NCBI GenBank assembly: GCA_021234155.1
Contig: JAJEKV010000030.1
Location: 6,321,890-6,385,889, forward strand
Direction: 5' to 3'
DNA: 64,000 nucleotides
Source: Isoetes taiwanensis
Lineage: Eukaryota; Streptophyta; Lycopodiopsida; Isoetales; Isoetaceae
Part shown: one piece after another, positions 23,193 to 34,639 of the stretch
Position numbering within the stretch: the stretch's first letter is position 1
Layout of the letters: every line of letters begins with the position of its first letter
Notes under the pieces: model-generated
What the model saw: the letters and a program-made list of their open reading frames with translations, nothing else
Databases searched by the model: none
What the model was told of the DNA's origin: nothing
Program-made: the position numbers and the translations under genes

Positions 23193-26100
23193 ATGCCGCC
23201 CAAAGGTCGTTTCGCTCCAAACTCAGCCGGGCCACGCAGAGAAGATGCTCAAGGTCGGTGATTTCATTCATTCATTGTTCATTGCTCGATTAGTGTGCGA
23301 TTGTTAGCTCAGATTTACTTGTCAATAAATCTTCTTCGCCATATCCTATCTATTATTTCTCGTAGCGGTGACTTAAATTTCTATAGCTGCCACACTTCGC
23401 CTATCATTTCTTTAGTCGCTCATTTCTGAAGATGACTTGAATTTGCATCCGCATAATTAATGTCCTTCCCGTGTTAAATTGTCCCGCTTCGTGATTAACT
23501 ATTTCGCCTAGAATTTGTCCACTGCTTGTAAATTAGTATGACCGTGTTTTTAGTCTACTTTCGAAAGTGATCGCTCGGGGCGTCAGAATTGCCACGCTTT
23601 TGAGTGCATGTCCGCGGATTGGGCGATCGTATGCCATTCTCGCACTTTAGCCCGGGCCGAATGGATGACCACTCAAATTGCGCTTAAGCGCGGTATTGCA
23701 CCCTCGCTTGCGGTGGAAGAAGAGACAAAACCGATTGATAGTTCCTACACCTCCTCCAAAGAAAGCAAGAGGTTTTGAAGATACTCCAGCCGAGCCCATT
23801 CGCTAAGAAAAAGAAAGCCTAATGAGGACGCAGATCCTATGCATTGTCGATGGATGATAGCGATCCATTATCGAAAGGGCATAATGCATCCTCCATGCCC
23901 CGAGGAGAAGATGGATGACAGTGCGGAGTGGTATGTTGATGTAGGCAAAACAAATGGTAAGGTGGATCTTGTGTTACACTCCAGGAAGAAAGAGACCGAT
24001 CTTATGAAGAAACAAGGTATTCTTATCACTTGTGAGGAACAGATGACATATGTTGTCAACTCCTAGTGGAGGTTGTGAAGAACTACAAGAAAGATCTCGT
24101 CGATTTACACATGCCGTGGCAATTGCTTTCAAAGATGGTCTAATGAAGAAGGACGTGAGTGCCGAAGTCATATTTCAAGTATGGATGGCCTCAAAATACC
24201 GCCCTCACTCCAGTTTTATTAGTGAGGGGGTGCGGTGTAAAGGTGAGGAGAGCTTTTATGAGGACCTTCTCCAAGTTACTACCTGGAAGAGTTGAAGCAT
24301 CAAAATGATATCAGGGATGTACGAAGATTGCTGGACTTAGGAAAGGACATCCAACCGCGAATGATTGATGGCATTTTGGCGTAAAATGACTCAAAAAGAA
24401 ATCGCAGGTTGGAGGCAATGAGTAGGCTAGTCAAGTATGCGACAACTATCCACTTGGCCAATCTTTTACACATCCCATCCATGTTGACCGTCCGGGTGAG
24501 ATCACATAAGTCAAGTCTTGTTAGCGGGGAGGTATGACCCCGAGCATGCTAGAGAAATCTTGAGGGCTTATGGTGAGGAATTCAAAGCCAAGTTCCTATG
24601 CCCGCCAGACGTGCTTCCTTGGGATAAGAAAAAGGATGCTCCACTCCATTGGACAACACTAGAGGAGCTTACAGTGGAGAACCCTAATGTATGCTTCCTT
24701 ATTATTGACGGACAGCATTCTATTGAGGCACAACGATCCCTATCCAACCAGGCTAAGCAAACAGGACAAACAATGTATCCGCTACATTACAACCATAGAG
24801 GTGTCTGGTTTTAAGCCCCCATACCCCCCGCAGAGGACCTAGCGAGAGATTAGTGCAACATTGAACTAAATGGGCTAAGTCTTTCTTTATAAAAGGTTAG
24901 TATATTAGGTGGAATAGAGTCAATCAGATATATCAAGTAGGAATAACTGTAGTAGACTAGGTTGAGTGTGTGTCAAGGCTTGCTATTTCGCGCCGGGCGT
25001 GTATCCATGCTGCCAATTCGCTACCGGCGCGGTATTCGTCCACGATATGAATTGGTCGCATGAATACGCCGCCAAGCCGCTTTGATCGGGGCAAGACATG
25101 CCGCCATACCGGGCGGTATTCGTCCGCCAATTGTCAAGATGAATAGACGCCACGCCGAATTGGCATTATCCGGGTTTGTCGTTTCCTTATTATCCTGTTT
25201 CGTTCATTTTGCCCTCGCCATATTGGCTGACATGCTTTCTTTATTCGCGGCAAAATTTTACGTTGGAACAACTCCGGCCATGCCCGCAAAGAATGGATAG
25301 AATATGGAAGGCCCCGCAAAACAAAACGTGGAGGAACTAAGTCCGAGGAGTTGACAGAAAAACCGGGAGGAAGCAGCGGCAGACGTCCGGGCGACTTCCG
25401 AGGTCCTACAGATGCCTACAAGATCGTCTTCGCTAAGGACGAAGTCCAGGCGAAGTGGAACGAAGTTCAGGATGCTTATGCTCGTAAAGCGACTACCAGA
25501 CCCAATGGGAAGAGTGCCTCCTCAAGATACTTCAATATTTGATCTCGAAGACTACCGAGATGAGGAAAGTACAGGCCTTCAAAATGATGAAATCATTTGG
25601 TTGTTAAATCAATGCATAAACAAAGAAGTTCGTACAAGAAGGCTTTCTTCGCTTAAGGACAAAATGTCCTTCATTGATTGTTGCATTCATATAAAAACAT
25701 GCGAAGTTATGAAGGTAGCAGTTGGTGAAGAACTTCGAAGCTATCCGGTGATGTAACATTGTCCGAACTCGCCTGCTAGACAAGTATGATGTGTTCCGCT
25801 GATGACATCAAGAAATATGTCTTTGGTCGAAGGAATTTCGCGAAAAACAGAAATCAAAGAACCAACAAAGATACCGCAAAACTATCGATAAGGTGATGGT
25901 CGAAGCCGAGAAGAAAGGTTGCCATCCTAAAAGATGTTACCTCGCACTCCAATACCTGGTCCTACATGGCTATAAAGGTCTCCTAACCCGACACAACAAT
26001 AGGCCCTCGAATATTTCTCTGTTTGTATTGGATAGCAGGATCAAAAAAGGAAAGAAGGGATGACTCAACACAACAGTTTCTTTAGTAGTCAAAGATAGGC

Positions 26101-27876
26101 TTAACAACTCGTAAGCTCTTTACTATTGTCATCATATCCCCCGTGAGAGCCTCATATGCATGCTTTGGTGGCTTCATACGACTTGGAATGCCTAAAGGTC
26201 GTTAGGGAAGGTTCTCTTCTTTTTGAGACAAAGGATACTGATCTGAGGATGCAATTTAAAAGCGCTTTGTATAATCTTCATAATGATATCCCTTGTGCCA
26301 GATGACGACTATGAGGTAGCTAAGAGCAAAGGGGCATCGGATAAAGGTGCATGGCAGTGTTTTCTTTTGGATGAACCCAACTTGAAAAATGTCTTCTACA
26401 AAGCAGATGATGAGGATGAAGCAAATGAAAGCGAGGAATTTGATGTTCCTAACCTCTACCGGAAAGACATCACTCTGGAATTGCTGACAAAAGAAAAGGG
26501 GCCCTTGAATAAACATGGGTTTGCAATCAATCTGGCAAGCTATCTTGTTATGCATTTGCACCACTTGATACCACTTGTCGTGGAATTACATGTTGAGGGT
26601 ATATTGGTAGAGAGGCCCTGAAGACATCAAGAAGATGTTTAAGTTTCGTCAACGATGACCAGTCCAGGGATTTCCTTGAAGTGTTTTTCGAAAAGGTACT
26701 AGCCACGGCTGATTGGAGTCCTGTCAAAGATAAAAACCCGTTGGCTTTGGTACCTTTCAAAGGGCAGACTACTAGTTCACAAAAGCCTCCAAGTGCAACT
26801 CCAGAATGTTCAAAAAGCAACGCAACCCCCGAGGAAAAGGCCGAAATGCTAGCGCGGGAATGTGAGACCATGGAGAAAAATATGAAGTCCATGCTTGATA
26901 ACATTGCAACTGGTAATGTCCAGCTTGGGGGTACGACTGCGGCAGTTCCTGATACCAGCCAGGATGATCATGCAAGCTCAGATGCAACCACTGAGGTTAG
27001 GAATCAAACCCCTGTGGTAGCTTTCATAGAAGAGAACGTGTCCGAACTAAACCGTGGAGTTCATGCTTCTGACAGTAAGCATCCAGGAGGAAGTAGACGC
27101 CACGACCGGCCGGGATGACGGGCGACGATGAAAGGTAATTCACGCCAAAGCGCGATATGTAGCTTATTTATGAAGGATAAAACAGCGCTTGGCGGTATTG
27201 CACTCACTTTTGCATGGCTAACTCTTTGTTTTCCATGGTTCGTGGCTCCACCGCCAGGACAAAATCATTGTCTTCGATCCGAATGGTGTCCCGTGTAAAA
27301 ACGTTTCCTAAGAAGCTTACTAATGTGGATGACTTCGAAAGCAAGTCCCTCTAGAATCTAATACTAAGTGGATCTATCCCGCCCACACTTAGAAGATATG
27401 ATGAATGAGGCATTGATTGTTTCGAGTTGCCATCCGGTCCTCAATGGAACGCGTAAATGTTGATGAAGTACTTAGGGTGTTACCAGGCATGAATCGAGAC
27501 TTTGTGACGATTTGGGACCAAACTAAGTGCATAAAGTTTCCACATCCAAGAGATCCGGATGGCAAACCGGTCTTAAATCAAACATCTTGGTACTATGATG
27601 GATCGCTTGGCATTCAAAGAAAGAGGACATCATAATAGTAGATGATGATGCTCTTAAGTGCTTTTATAATCAAGGTCAGGCTCTAAATCCACCAACTTAT
27701 ACTCCACAAGATTACTCAACAGATGAGTTTCTAGTACTATTCATGTCCATCATGAGTGGCTTCGGCCGGTAAACAAGATCGATGTTGTCAAAATGCATCC
27801 AGAACTAGATCGGACTAAGGAGATGGATCCCTATCTTGAGAGTTATTTGACAAAGAAAGGACTAGTCCCTCCATGA
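23193..27876 (+). pseudogene. Large unrecognised gene with a DGQH motif, frame-broken
   Basis: A coherent plus-strand coding landscape runs ~4.7 kb. It opens with MPPKGRFAPNSAGPRREDAQ and a GT at 23254, suggesting a first exon. Later blocks: ARAEWMTTQIALKRG (~23650), PPPKKARGF (~23755), KMDDSAEWYVDVGKTNGKVD (23839–24066), EVIFQVWMASKYRPHSSF (to 24295), RYDPEHAREILRAYGEEFKA and CFLIIDGQHSIEAQRSL (24518–24814), DAYKIVFAKDEVQAKWNEVQ (25351–25542), LVPDDDYEVAKSKGASDKG (26283–26621), a Ser/Thr-rich hinge (26681–27118), LPGMNRDFVTIWDQTKCIKF (27417–27635) and a C-terminus ending SYLTKKGLVPP with a stop at 27874–27876. DGQH resembles the DGQHR/ParB-like motif, by pattern only. Frame changes between blocks mean a pseudogene or unresolved introns; 24.96–25.3 kb may be an intron. 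Confidence 0.5.
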
Positions 27877-27891
27877 TGTAATCTTCATATC

Positions 27892-27972
27892 AAAACAAGG
27901 TTGCATATTAAACGGGAGCAAATCATTGAAACGGGAGCAAAAGGAATATTCCTCAAAGATTCCCTTTTTTCC
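27892..27972 (+). repeat. Left terminal inverted repeat
   Basis: Contains TATTAAACGGGAG followed by a second AAACGGGAG and AAAGATTCCCTTTTTT. Pairs with 31127–31198 on the other strand; the two arms differ by short insertions. Confidence 0.65.
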
Positions 27973-28295
27973 AAAAAAAGAGCTAAAATGAGGTAAAATT
28001 TATATTTTGATCATAAAATTGCATTTTGAACCCCCCAAAATCACTCAATTTTTTACGCAAAGAGAAAATTGACTATGTCAAAGTGACGCTTTTCCTAACA
28101 GTTAGAATTTACCTGCAGTGTGTTTTTCGAGAAAACCACTAATTTAAGTGTACATCCTACACAACGTTTTGCTAGCTTGGACTGTATTAAAGAAAAGGTA
28201 ACTTTTAGGTTATAATGAGCCATTTTTTAATGATATAATATTTCAAAGTACCAAAATTATATTCCGAAATATACTTTTACTATTCGAGGATAACA

Positions 28296-28645
28296 AAAGT
28301 GTATTCCGGAATACACTTTAGGTTTTGCTCGAAATCTAAAGTGTATTCCGGAATACACTTTTGCTGTACAAGTTTTTGAGACTCAACAGTGATCTGGAAT
28401 ATATTTCCTATTCTGGATAGCGACAGGGGAAAACCAAGCGACATGAACTAGGTTCTTCAGTATCTTCAATAAATTTCAACGACCTTGCGATTTTATTTTG
28501 TTTATTTTATGGGGATACAGGATTATGGTGCTAAATAATAAAAGGGATTGTTTTTGTTTCTTTTTTGGAGGTAGGGATACTGGATCGTGGTTGCACATGA
28601 AAGTGGAAAAGTTATTCTGGAATACACTTTGTATTCCAGAATACG
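28296..28645. repeat. Left cluster of 18-bp palindromes
   Basis: Two perfect copies of AAGTGTATTCCGGAATACAC with CTT following occur at ~28297–28319 and 28338–28361; two half-degraded copies lie at ~28611–28630 and 28628–28645. A decayed copy is near 28258. Confidence 0.85.
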
Positions 28646-30520
28646 TTTTCAGCGACAACGGGAGAGGAGGCGAATTTTTTTCTCTGCCTCAACTGATTTG
28701 GTCGGGCGATCTACTTCATCCATGGTCTACTTTGGCTCTGGCATGGTGAATCCGAAACCCTGGCGGCTCTGGTAAGCTTCAGGTTCTTAGATTTAGGGTT
28801 TTTTCATGGCCTTCCGGTCTGCACTGTAGCACGATCTCCTCTTGTAATACATAACTAGGAAGTAAATTGAATCAAAGTCTTTTTTATATTTGCATGCAAA
28901 AATTTCAGAAACTTGAGACTAAGTATCAAACAGTCTGATCTCTGTAATTTTTTCTTTTTGGACGTTTCCAAGATAAGTTTAATCTTTAGTCATGCAGCAG
29001 CCAGTTGTTCTGGAATTGCTTCAGATGCAGATCTCTATAGAAACCGAAATTTTGGAAACACCATGGGCAATGATAGTTGGATTGATAGTTATTTCATGAT
29101 ATAGCATTTGATATGGACTGTCAGAATCAGCGTTCGCATGGATCCCTCTGCTTCTTCATTTTATGTGCAGTTTGCCAAGTTCGACCAATGACATTAAAAG
29201 AATTACGACCAAGTTCGGGTACCGATGTCATGCAGAGGGATATCTTAAAAAATTGCCTCTGCTCTTATTTTAGACTCAAGAATGCAATATATTTCTGTCA
29301 AGATATTGACGGACAATGTAAGATTGTATACATGGCTTTGCGGGGTTTGTTGATGAAGGCAAAACATTTGTGTGGCCGCAGACCTTTATTAATGTCTGGA
29401 GCATGGTTCTGGTTGCAATTTTTTTTGTGTTGGTTGCAAAATCTCCTTGCAAATGGTTCTGTCTTCTACTAAATTAGGCTTGTGCCTTTCAAAGTATTTT
29501 CTAGTTTTAAATAGTGGAATTTGTGTAATTTTTTGCAGAATTGGAGCAAAATGTGGCTTCATTGCACACATGCAGCAACATGAGTATGGCAAAGAAAGCT
29601 GAATAAACAGCAACATGATAGTTGAACAATGAAGTAAGACTGCCATAGAATTGCAAAAGCACGATGAATAAAACCTGTAGATGTTGGGCCAGAGCTCTAC
29701 AAGGGCCAAGATATGCAACTCGATTTATGGCACTTAAAAAGAAACGCCAGTTCTCATATTCTTTCACTCATCAAGGATTTGCGAAATCAACAACAGTGTC
29801 AAATAAGTGTAAGATGGCTGAATTACAAGCCTAAATTGATACATGAAGATGGATCTGGACAGCATAACAAATATAGTTCTAATAGTTTCAGATGTTGGTG
29901 CAGGACATGCTCATTATCCCCCAAACCTTGTATCTTGTATCTGATAACATGTGATTATGTCTTGTTGCAACTTGCCAGTCCATTTTTATCTCCCCAACCC
30001 CTTGATGATGAGTTGTATATTTTCATGCCCTTTGGTTGGTGTGATAGCCTTGCAACTAGCTGATGTGGACTTTAGAGTTGTACTTTAGAGTTGTGTGCCT
30101 TAGTTTAGTGAAAAGGACTATTTTCTGATGTATCTCCTTGTTTTATTGAATATATTGCTTTGCGTTTTTATATCCTAATCCATGCATGCTACCGATGAGT
30201 TCATTTACATGATCCAAAGCAAGAAAGATGAACAAAAAAATTATGGCTAAGTAACATTTGGTGTTTTATCAAGATCAATGAGAAAATTAATTGGAAAAAT
30301 CCTCCTTAGGCATTTATGGAAAAGACTCAAGCCACAAGGTCCAACCTGTTCTTAAGGGAGATGGTAAGCCATAGCCAAATTAGGTGTGTTAGGGAAACCC
30401 CAAAATGTCTTATGCCATGTTGTACTTGTTCATTAATCGTACCTCCTGGACAAGCCAAAATACTTTTAATCAGGTCACCTCCTTGAATGTAACACACTGG
30501 TCAGGAATGTAGATGTGAAT
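28646..30520. other. Interior of the TIR element; possible captured exon
   Basis: No transposase motif. At 28720–28770 the text MVYFGSGMVNPKPWRLW runs into GGTAAGCTTCAGG, an exon/5'-splice-site-like junction, and several TTGCAG or TTTCAG acceptor-like sites follow. This might be a captured host gene fragment; I do not recognise it. Confidence 0.3.
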
Positions 30521-30534
30521 TCGGGAAAGCAGAG

Positions 30535-30683
30535 GTGTATTCTAGAATACACATTTGCTTTCTCAGGAAAGCAAAGATGTATTCGTGTATTCTCGAATAC
30601 ACTTTTGCTTTCTCACAATTCAAAGTGTATTCTGGAATACACGTCTGTATTTTAGAAAAACAAAAGTGTATTCCAGAATACAC
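30535..30683. repeat. Right cluster of 18-bp palindromes
   Basis: Four copies: GTGTATTCTAGAATACAC (30535–30552), GTGTATTCTCGAATACAC (30585–30602), GTGTATTCTGGAATACAC (30625–30642) and GTGTATTCCAGAATACAC (30666–30683). Only the central two bases vary, and the spacing is 40–50 bp. Confidence 0.92.
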
Positions 30684-31126
30684 TTTTGTTTTTACATTAT
30701 TGGTTTTTTGTGTCCTAGTGTTCATTTGTTTACTTGAATATTTTTTTGTTTTTTTATTCAGCCAATAGAACGTCAAAACATGTCAAATATGCTTGAGGGA
30801 ACAACTACACATGGAGACTTGGGACATATACCCAGTTGCAACGTCTGACGAGCATATTGTTCAATACAGACCAAATTTTAAGGGTGCCAAATTGATATAC
30901 TGAAAAAATTCAAAGAAATAGTTATTATTTTTTCTTCTCTATTTTGATGTTTTTGATATCTCATTTTCAGAGATTATGTATTCACATCTACATTTTGTCA
31001 TTCTTAAGGGCGCTTCTTTGCAAAAAAACAAAGTGTCACTTAACGAGGAGCCAAAATGAGGGAAAAAAAAAAACTGAACCTTTTGAAATTCTCAAGTTTA
31101 TCTAAAAAAGGCCAATTTTAAGAGCA

Positions 31127-31198
31127 TGGTGTTTTTTTAAAGGGAATCTTTAAAACGGGAGTTCTGCAACACTCCCGTTTAATTTGCAATCTTGTTTC
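31127..31198 (-). repeat. Right terminal inverted repeat
   Basis: AAAGGGAATCTTTAAAACGG, then CTCCCGTTTAATTTGCAATC and TTGTTT. It is the inverted partner of 27892–27972 and contains its own small hairpin (ACGGGAG–CTCCCGT). Confidence 0.65.
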
Positions 31199-32215
31199 AA
31201 GTGAATACAATGTAAAAAGTGTTCTGTGTATATTGATTTGTTGTTATCTACAAATGCTAATCAAACACCACATTCTTCTCACTAAAACAAGAAAATATTA
31301 AACCACCCACTACTACAATGCAAGAATTTGCAACAATGCAAAACAGCATGTCACACAACACAACACTATATTGAGAAAAGGGTATGCAAAAGTGACATAA
31401 ATCCAATTTAAATGAATGATGGTTCTATTTGGGTAGAAGTATCATCGAACACAGCTGCAGCAAAGGCATTCAAAGCAGGCCGGCACCATCCTGCTCCAAC
31501 CACGGCCATCTACATCCATCCGACCCATTCTCTTAGCTTCAATGGGTAGCAAAAATTTTAAGCCAGAAGAAAGAACGAAATTAAAACCCTAAACTACTTG
31601 AGAATGACCCGAGGAAAATGCTTGGGAAGAAGAAGAAGGGTCGAAATTTGGATGACCGAGAGTTTCTGCGTGCACCCGGTTTGGAGCGATCACCAAGATA
31701 TGCTAGGCATATCTTAAGCATATACTGGATATGCCCACATACCCACATAAACGAGGGTTTGCCCCCCTAGGGGCAACCCAAAAATCATGCTTTAGCAATG
31801 CAATAGATAAGTTGGTAATAGGTTTCATATTCAATTTCTTCATAATCATGCTAGAGTTGGCTTCTATTCTCATCATTCTTTTCGTATCCTTTTGTTTTGG
31901 CATTTAGCACATTCTATTTTCCTTTCCTGTCTTTTGTGATGGTTATGCCATCTTATTTTTCTGATTTCAGTACTTAGGCATTCATCTTTTAATCCAACAG
32001 CCATGATTGATGATATCCAAATTGGATGCGTCCTTGTTTATTTGGCAAGGTAACTTGTAACTTTATTTTTTGTGATGCTCATGCTCTAGTTCTGTGATAT
32101 GGCCCTGGCCATCTATAATATAGCTATTGCCTCAAAATTATATTTTGTCCACTTTGGATGCTCTCTCATAATGGTACTTAAAATTAGACTATTTCTAAGT
32201 GGTACATTAGAATTA
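31199..32215. other. No gene; hairpin repeat copy 4 inside
   Basis: AT-rich, no coding motif on either strand. The only structured element is the hairpin repeat at 31697–31784. Confidence 0.6.
31697..31784 (+). repeat. GGGTTTGCC hairpin repeat, copy 4 (best preserved)
   Basis: GATATGCTAGGCATATC (itself a near-palindrome), then TATACTGGATATGCCCACAT, ACATAAACGAGGGTTTGCCC and TAGGGGCAACCCAAAAA. The stem GGGTTTGCCCC/GGGGCAACCC has one bulged base. Confidence 0.85.
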
Positions 32216-32216
32216 G

Positions 32217-32310
32217 AGGATAGGATAGATAGATAGGATAGAGTATTTTATCGTCCCATTGACCGGACAGGCCATCAGACTTATGTAGTGCCCACAAATC
32301 TTCTTATACA
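32217..32310 (-). mobile_element. LINE/SINE 3' end with (TATC)-type tail
   Basis: On the minus strand: GGCCTGTCCGGTCAATGGGA, then CGATAAAATACTCTATCC and TATCTATC repeats. The GGGACGNTAAAATA core matches the ends of LINE 2, the SINE at 42942 and the element at 57299. The body beyond ~100 bp is not recognised. Confidence 0.7.
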
Positions 32311-32349
32311 AGGACTACTAGCCATGTGACACTTGAATATGTAGCCATC

Positions 32350-32674
32350 CTATGGGCTAGAATTGTTCTTTAATATCCCGGACCCCCGCTTTCCATTGGT
32401 TTCATGGCCATGCAGGAGGGGATCGTTCCTTAAGGCTTTGAGCCAAATTTATTGGGCTTTGCTCTTCCCGCATATATTGCTTCTGAACCAGAGTATATGC
32501 CCTTCTCCATCTCTGCACTTTGTTAATAATCTTGCACGAATTGTCTCCCCTAATTTTCCTGGTTTCTCTCATTCTACCATAGCTATGTTAATGGTTCTTG
32601 TTAGCATTATAGCTGGGTGTATCCCTCTCCGTATCTATGTTGTATTCCCAATTAGCGCTCCCTCCTCAACCCCT
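32350..32674. other. No gene assigned
   Basis: A 105-codon plus frame (32363–32680) has signal-like hydrophobic stretches but no family match and directly precedes LINE 2; I treat it as chance. Confidence 0.45.
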
Positions 32675-33858
32675 GTTTAAGGTTGTAATGCATTTCCCTC
32701 TCGACATCTCCGCTAGCATGCTATGGGATGACTGTGTGGAAAGAAGGGTCAGCGCAGGATGGAAAGCCCTCCATGCTATGCAGAATAGTTGCTATAGAAT
32801 AGACCTCTGTGATTGGGCATATAGAGCACACATTCGGTAGCTTTCGTTGAACCAAAGATTGTTGCATGGGGTAGAGGTCTGGGATCCAACGATTAGCAAG
32901 AACACCTGGGATAAGCTAGAGAGGGTGCAAAAGGCCTTTTTGCATACAGCCTAGGTGTCAAGGACATGGTGCCTTATCCGATTTTGCTATATGAGACTGG
33001 TTTCTAGGCTCTACAATATTCTGCTATGAGCAGACATCTTGCATATTTCTATAAGGTCAATAGCATGGATGCACAGTGTTTTCCCCCTAAGGCTTTGTTA
33101 TTGGCACAAGGGCCACAACGGCTGAAGAGAGTATGGTGGGTGCACTGTAAGGGATGGTTCGCAACATGGTCTATAGACTACCTGCAGATCGTGGCTATCC
33201 CGATGCCGAGGGACAGGAGGCGCACTTGAATGAGCATTTTGCTACCACTCTGTGGAATTCAACCACTCTTGCGAAGCCTAAGACAGAGCACTACCACACA
33301 CAGGTTAATCCAGCACTAGAACATGGCCCACAACAGTACTTGAAGGCACACATATCTATGAAGAAACGGAGAGTTATTGCCTCGGTGAGCACGGGGTCCC
33401 ATCATCTCAGAAACAGGTCACTGGAGCACGGATGGAGGGCAGAGAATCCCCCGGCATGAGAGAATATGCCAGTGTTGCCACATGCAAACAGTAGAGGATG
33501 AGCAACATGCTTTGTAGCAGTGTCTGGCATATACGCACATCTGAGCAACATGCTCTGAGACACCACTGCATCACTTGCTGGCATCGCCGATGGTTGCACA
33601 TCTCGCGTCCACATTTTGCAGGTCTCCACCATCAGAGTATCCATTACGGGACAGGGGATTCAAGAGCTTACTACCAGGGTTTTTCCTCTCAGGTGGAGTT
33701 TTTTTCATCCCAGTAGTAGGGACATATTGTATAGTAGCATTGGTATTTTCAGTGTGGTTTTTATCTGCTTTGTGTAGTGCATATACCATCTCATAGGCCG
33801 GCTTGGCGCCTTGGGACGTTAAAATATCCTCCCTCCCTCCCTCCCTCCCTCCCTTCTA
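32675..33858 (+). mobile_element. LINE 2: strongly 5'-truncated copy
   Basis: Begins in the RT thumb region: SASMLWDDCVERRVSAGWKA, MQNSCYRIDLCDW, then GVEVWDPTISKNTWDKLERV (~32870–32930). The C-terminal domain is decayed (KKRRVIASVSTGSHHL, ~33360). The 3' UTR has GGGTTTTTCCTCTCAGGTGG and GTAGTAGGGACATATTG, then CATCTCATAGGCCGGC and GGGACGTTAAAATAT, ending in (CCTC)n at ~33828–33854. Frames change several times. The open frames at 33402–33796 are UTR artefacts. Confidence 0.85.
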
Positions 33859-33869
33859 TGCGCTAACTC

Positions 33870-34416
33870 TCTTGTGCTATTGTTCCGTTGTGATTTTTGT
33901 TTCCCTTCTTGTGCATGACTACCCATAAAGGCCCCAGCGATCTATGTGTAATGTATTAATCTATATAATCTATATGATTTGTCCATTATAAACTATATAC
34001 GGCTATTCCAGCCTTCAAATATAGTTTGAAAATAAAATCCACCAGAATTCATTCAACAATTTAGCTTGAAAACAAAATAGAATACATCTTACTTAGCACA
34101 CCAAGAAAAGTTTTCCTAATTTATACAAAAATTCGGTGTCACCATAGCTGGATCACATTCAAGCCGATAGTTGGAGGGCTTGGCTAGTTAGAACAGATAT
34201 TTGAAGGCGGCACTAGTTGGAGTTGATAGTTGAGGCGCACGGTTGGGAGCGCACCAGTTGGGAGCTTGCACCGGTTGGAGCCGACCGAGGGGAACCCCAC
34301 CATTGTTATGGCACAGATTCTTCCTTCTTAGTTGAGGATTCCCCATCCTTTTTTATTTTTTCAATACCTCTGGTGAGTAGCACTCTGAATACGTATTCAA
34401 TTGGATTTTTCTCACA
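33870..34416. other. No gene seen
   Basis: A short irregular repeat of TTGGGAGC/TTGGAGC lies at 34150–34290. No coding motif. Confidence 0.55.
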
Positions 34417-34623
34417 TCAATTCATGTATACCTTAGCATAATCGCCCACCAGTAGCACATGTTGATACCTTTCGAACTTATAGACTTCCCCTACCATTTG
34501 CATAAGATTAAAGTATTTTGTTGCTCTATCCCTATCCTCTTCCCTTAATGTATCATTCTGTGGATGATATGGCCGATCACAATGCAGGCAGTGAACTCTA
34601 GCAGAAGCTACACACGGATTCAA
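34417..34623 (-). pseudogene. Possible LINE endonuclease fragment, inverted
   Basis: The minus frame contains NDTLREEDRDRATKYFNLMQ and ERYQHVLLVGDYAKV; the second resembles the GDFN box of LINE APE endonucleases. It lies head-to-head with LINE 3, which has its own such box, so it is more likely a different LINE than a twin-primed inversion of the same copy. Confidence 0.4.
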
Positions 34624-34639
34624 GCCCCTATATAGACAA

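Larger units (their letters stand above)
27892..31198. mobile_element. Candidate DNA transposon with TIRs and subterminal palindromes
   Basis: The left end (27892–27972) and right end (31127–31198) are inverted copies: AACAAGGTTGCATATTAAAC and GGGAG, then AAAGATTCCCTTTTTT, face AAGGGAATCTTTAAAACGGG and CCCGTTTAATTTGCAATCTT. Inside, two clusters of an 18-bp palindrome (GTGTATTCCGGAATACAC type) lie 400–750 bp from the left end and 515–665 bp from the right. No transposase was recognised, so it is probably non-autonomous. No clear target-site duplication was found. It starts 15 bp after the stop codon of the DGQH gene. Confidence 0.65.

Noticed and set aside
23868-24171. Minus-strand ORFs opposite the DGQH gene
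   Set aside because: They are reverse shadows of the better plus-strand coding text.
30501-30776. Open frames of 60–91 codons
   Set aside because: They translate the tandem 18-bp palindromes (repeating YSRIHFCF-like text) and are not genes.
33402-33796. Several 64–80 codon ORFs on both strands
   Set aside because: Inside the decayed C-terminal/3' UTR part of LINE 2; overlapping frames with no independent motif.
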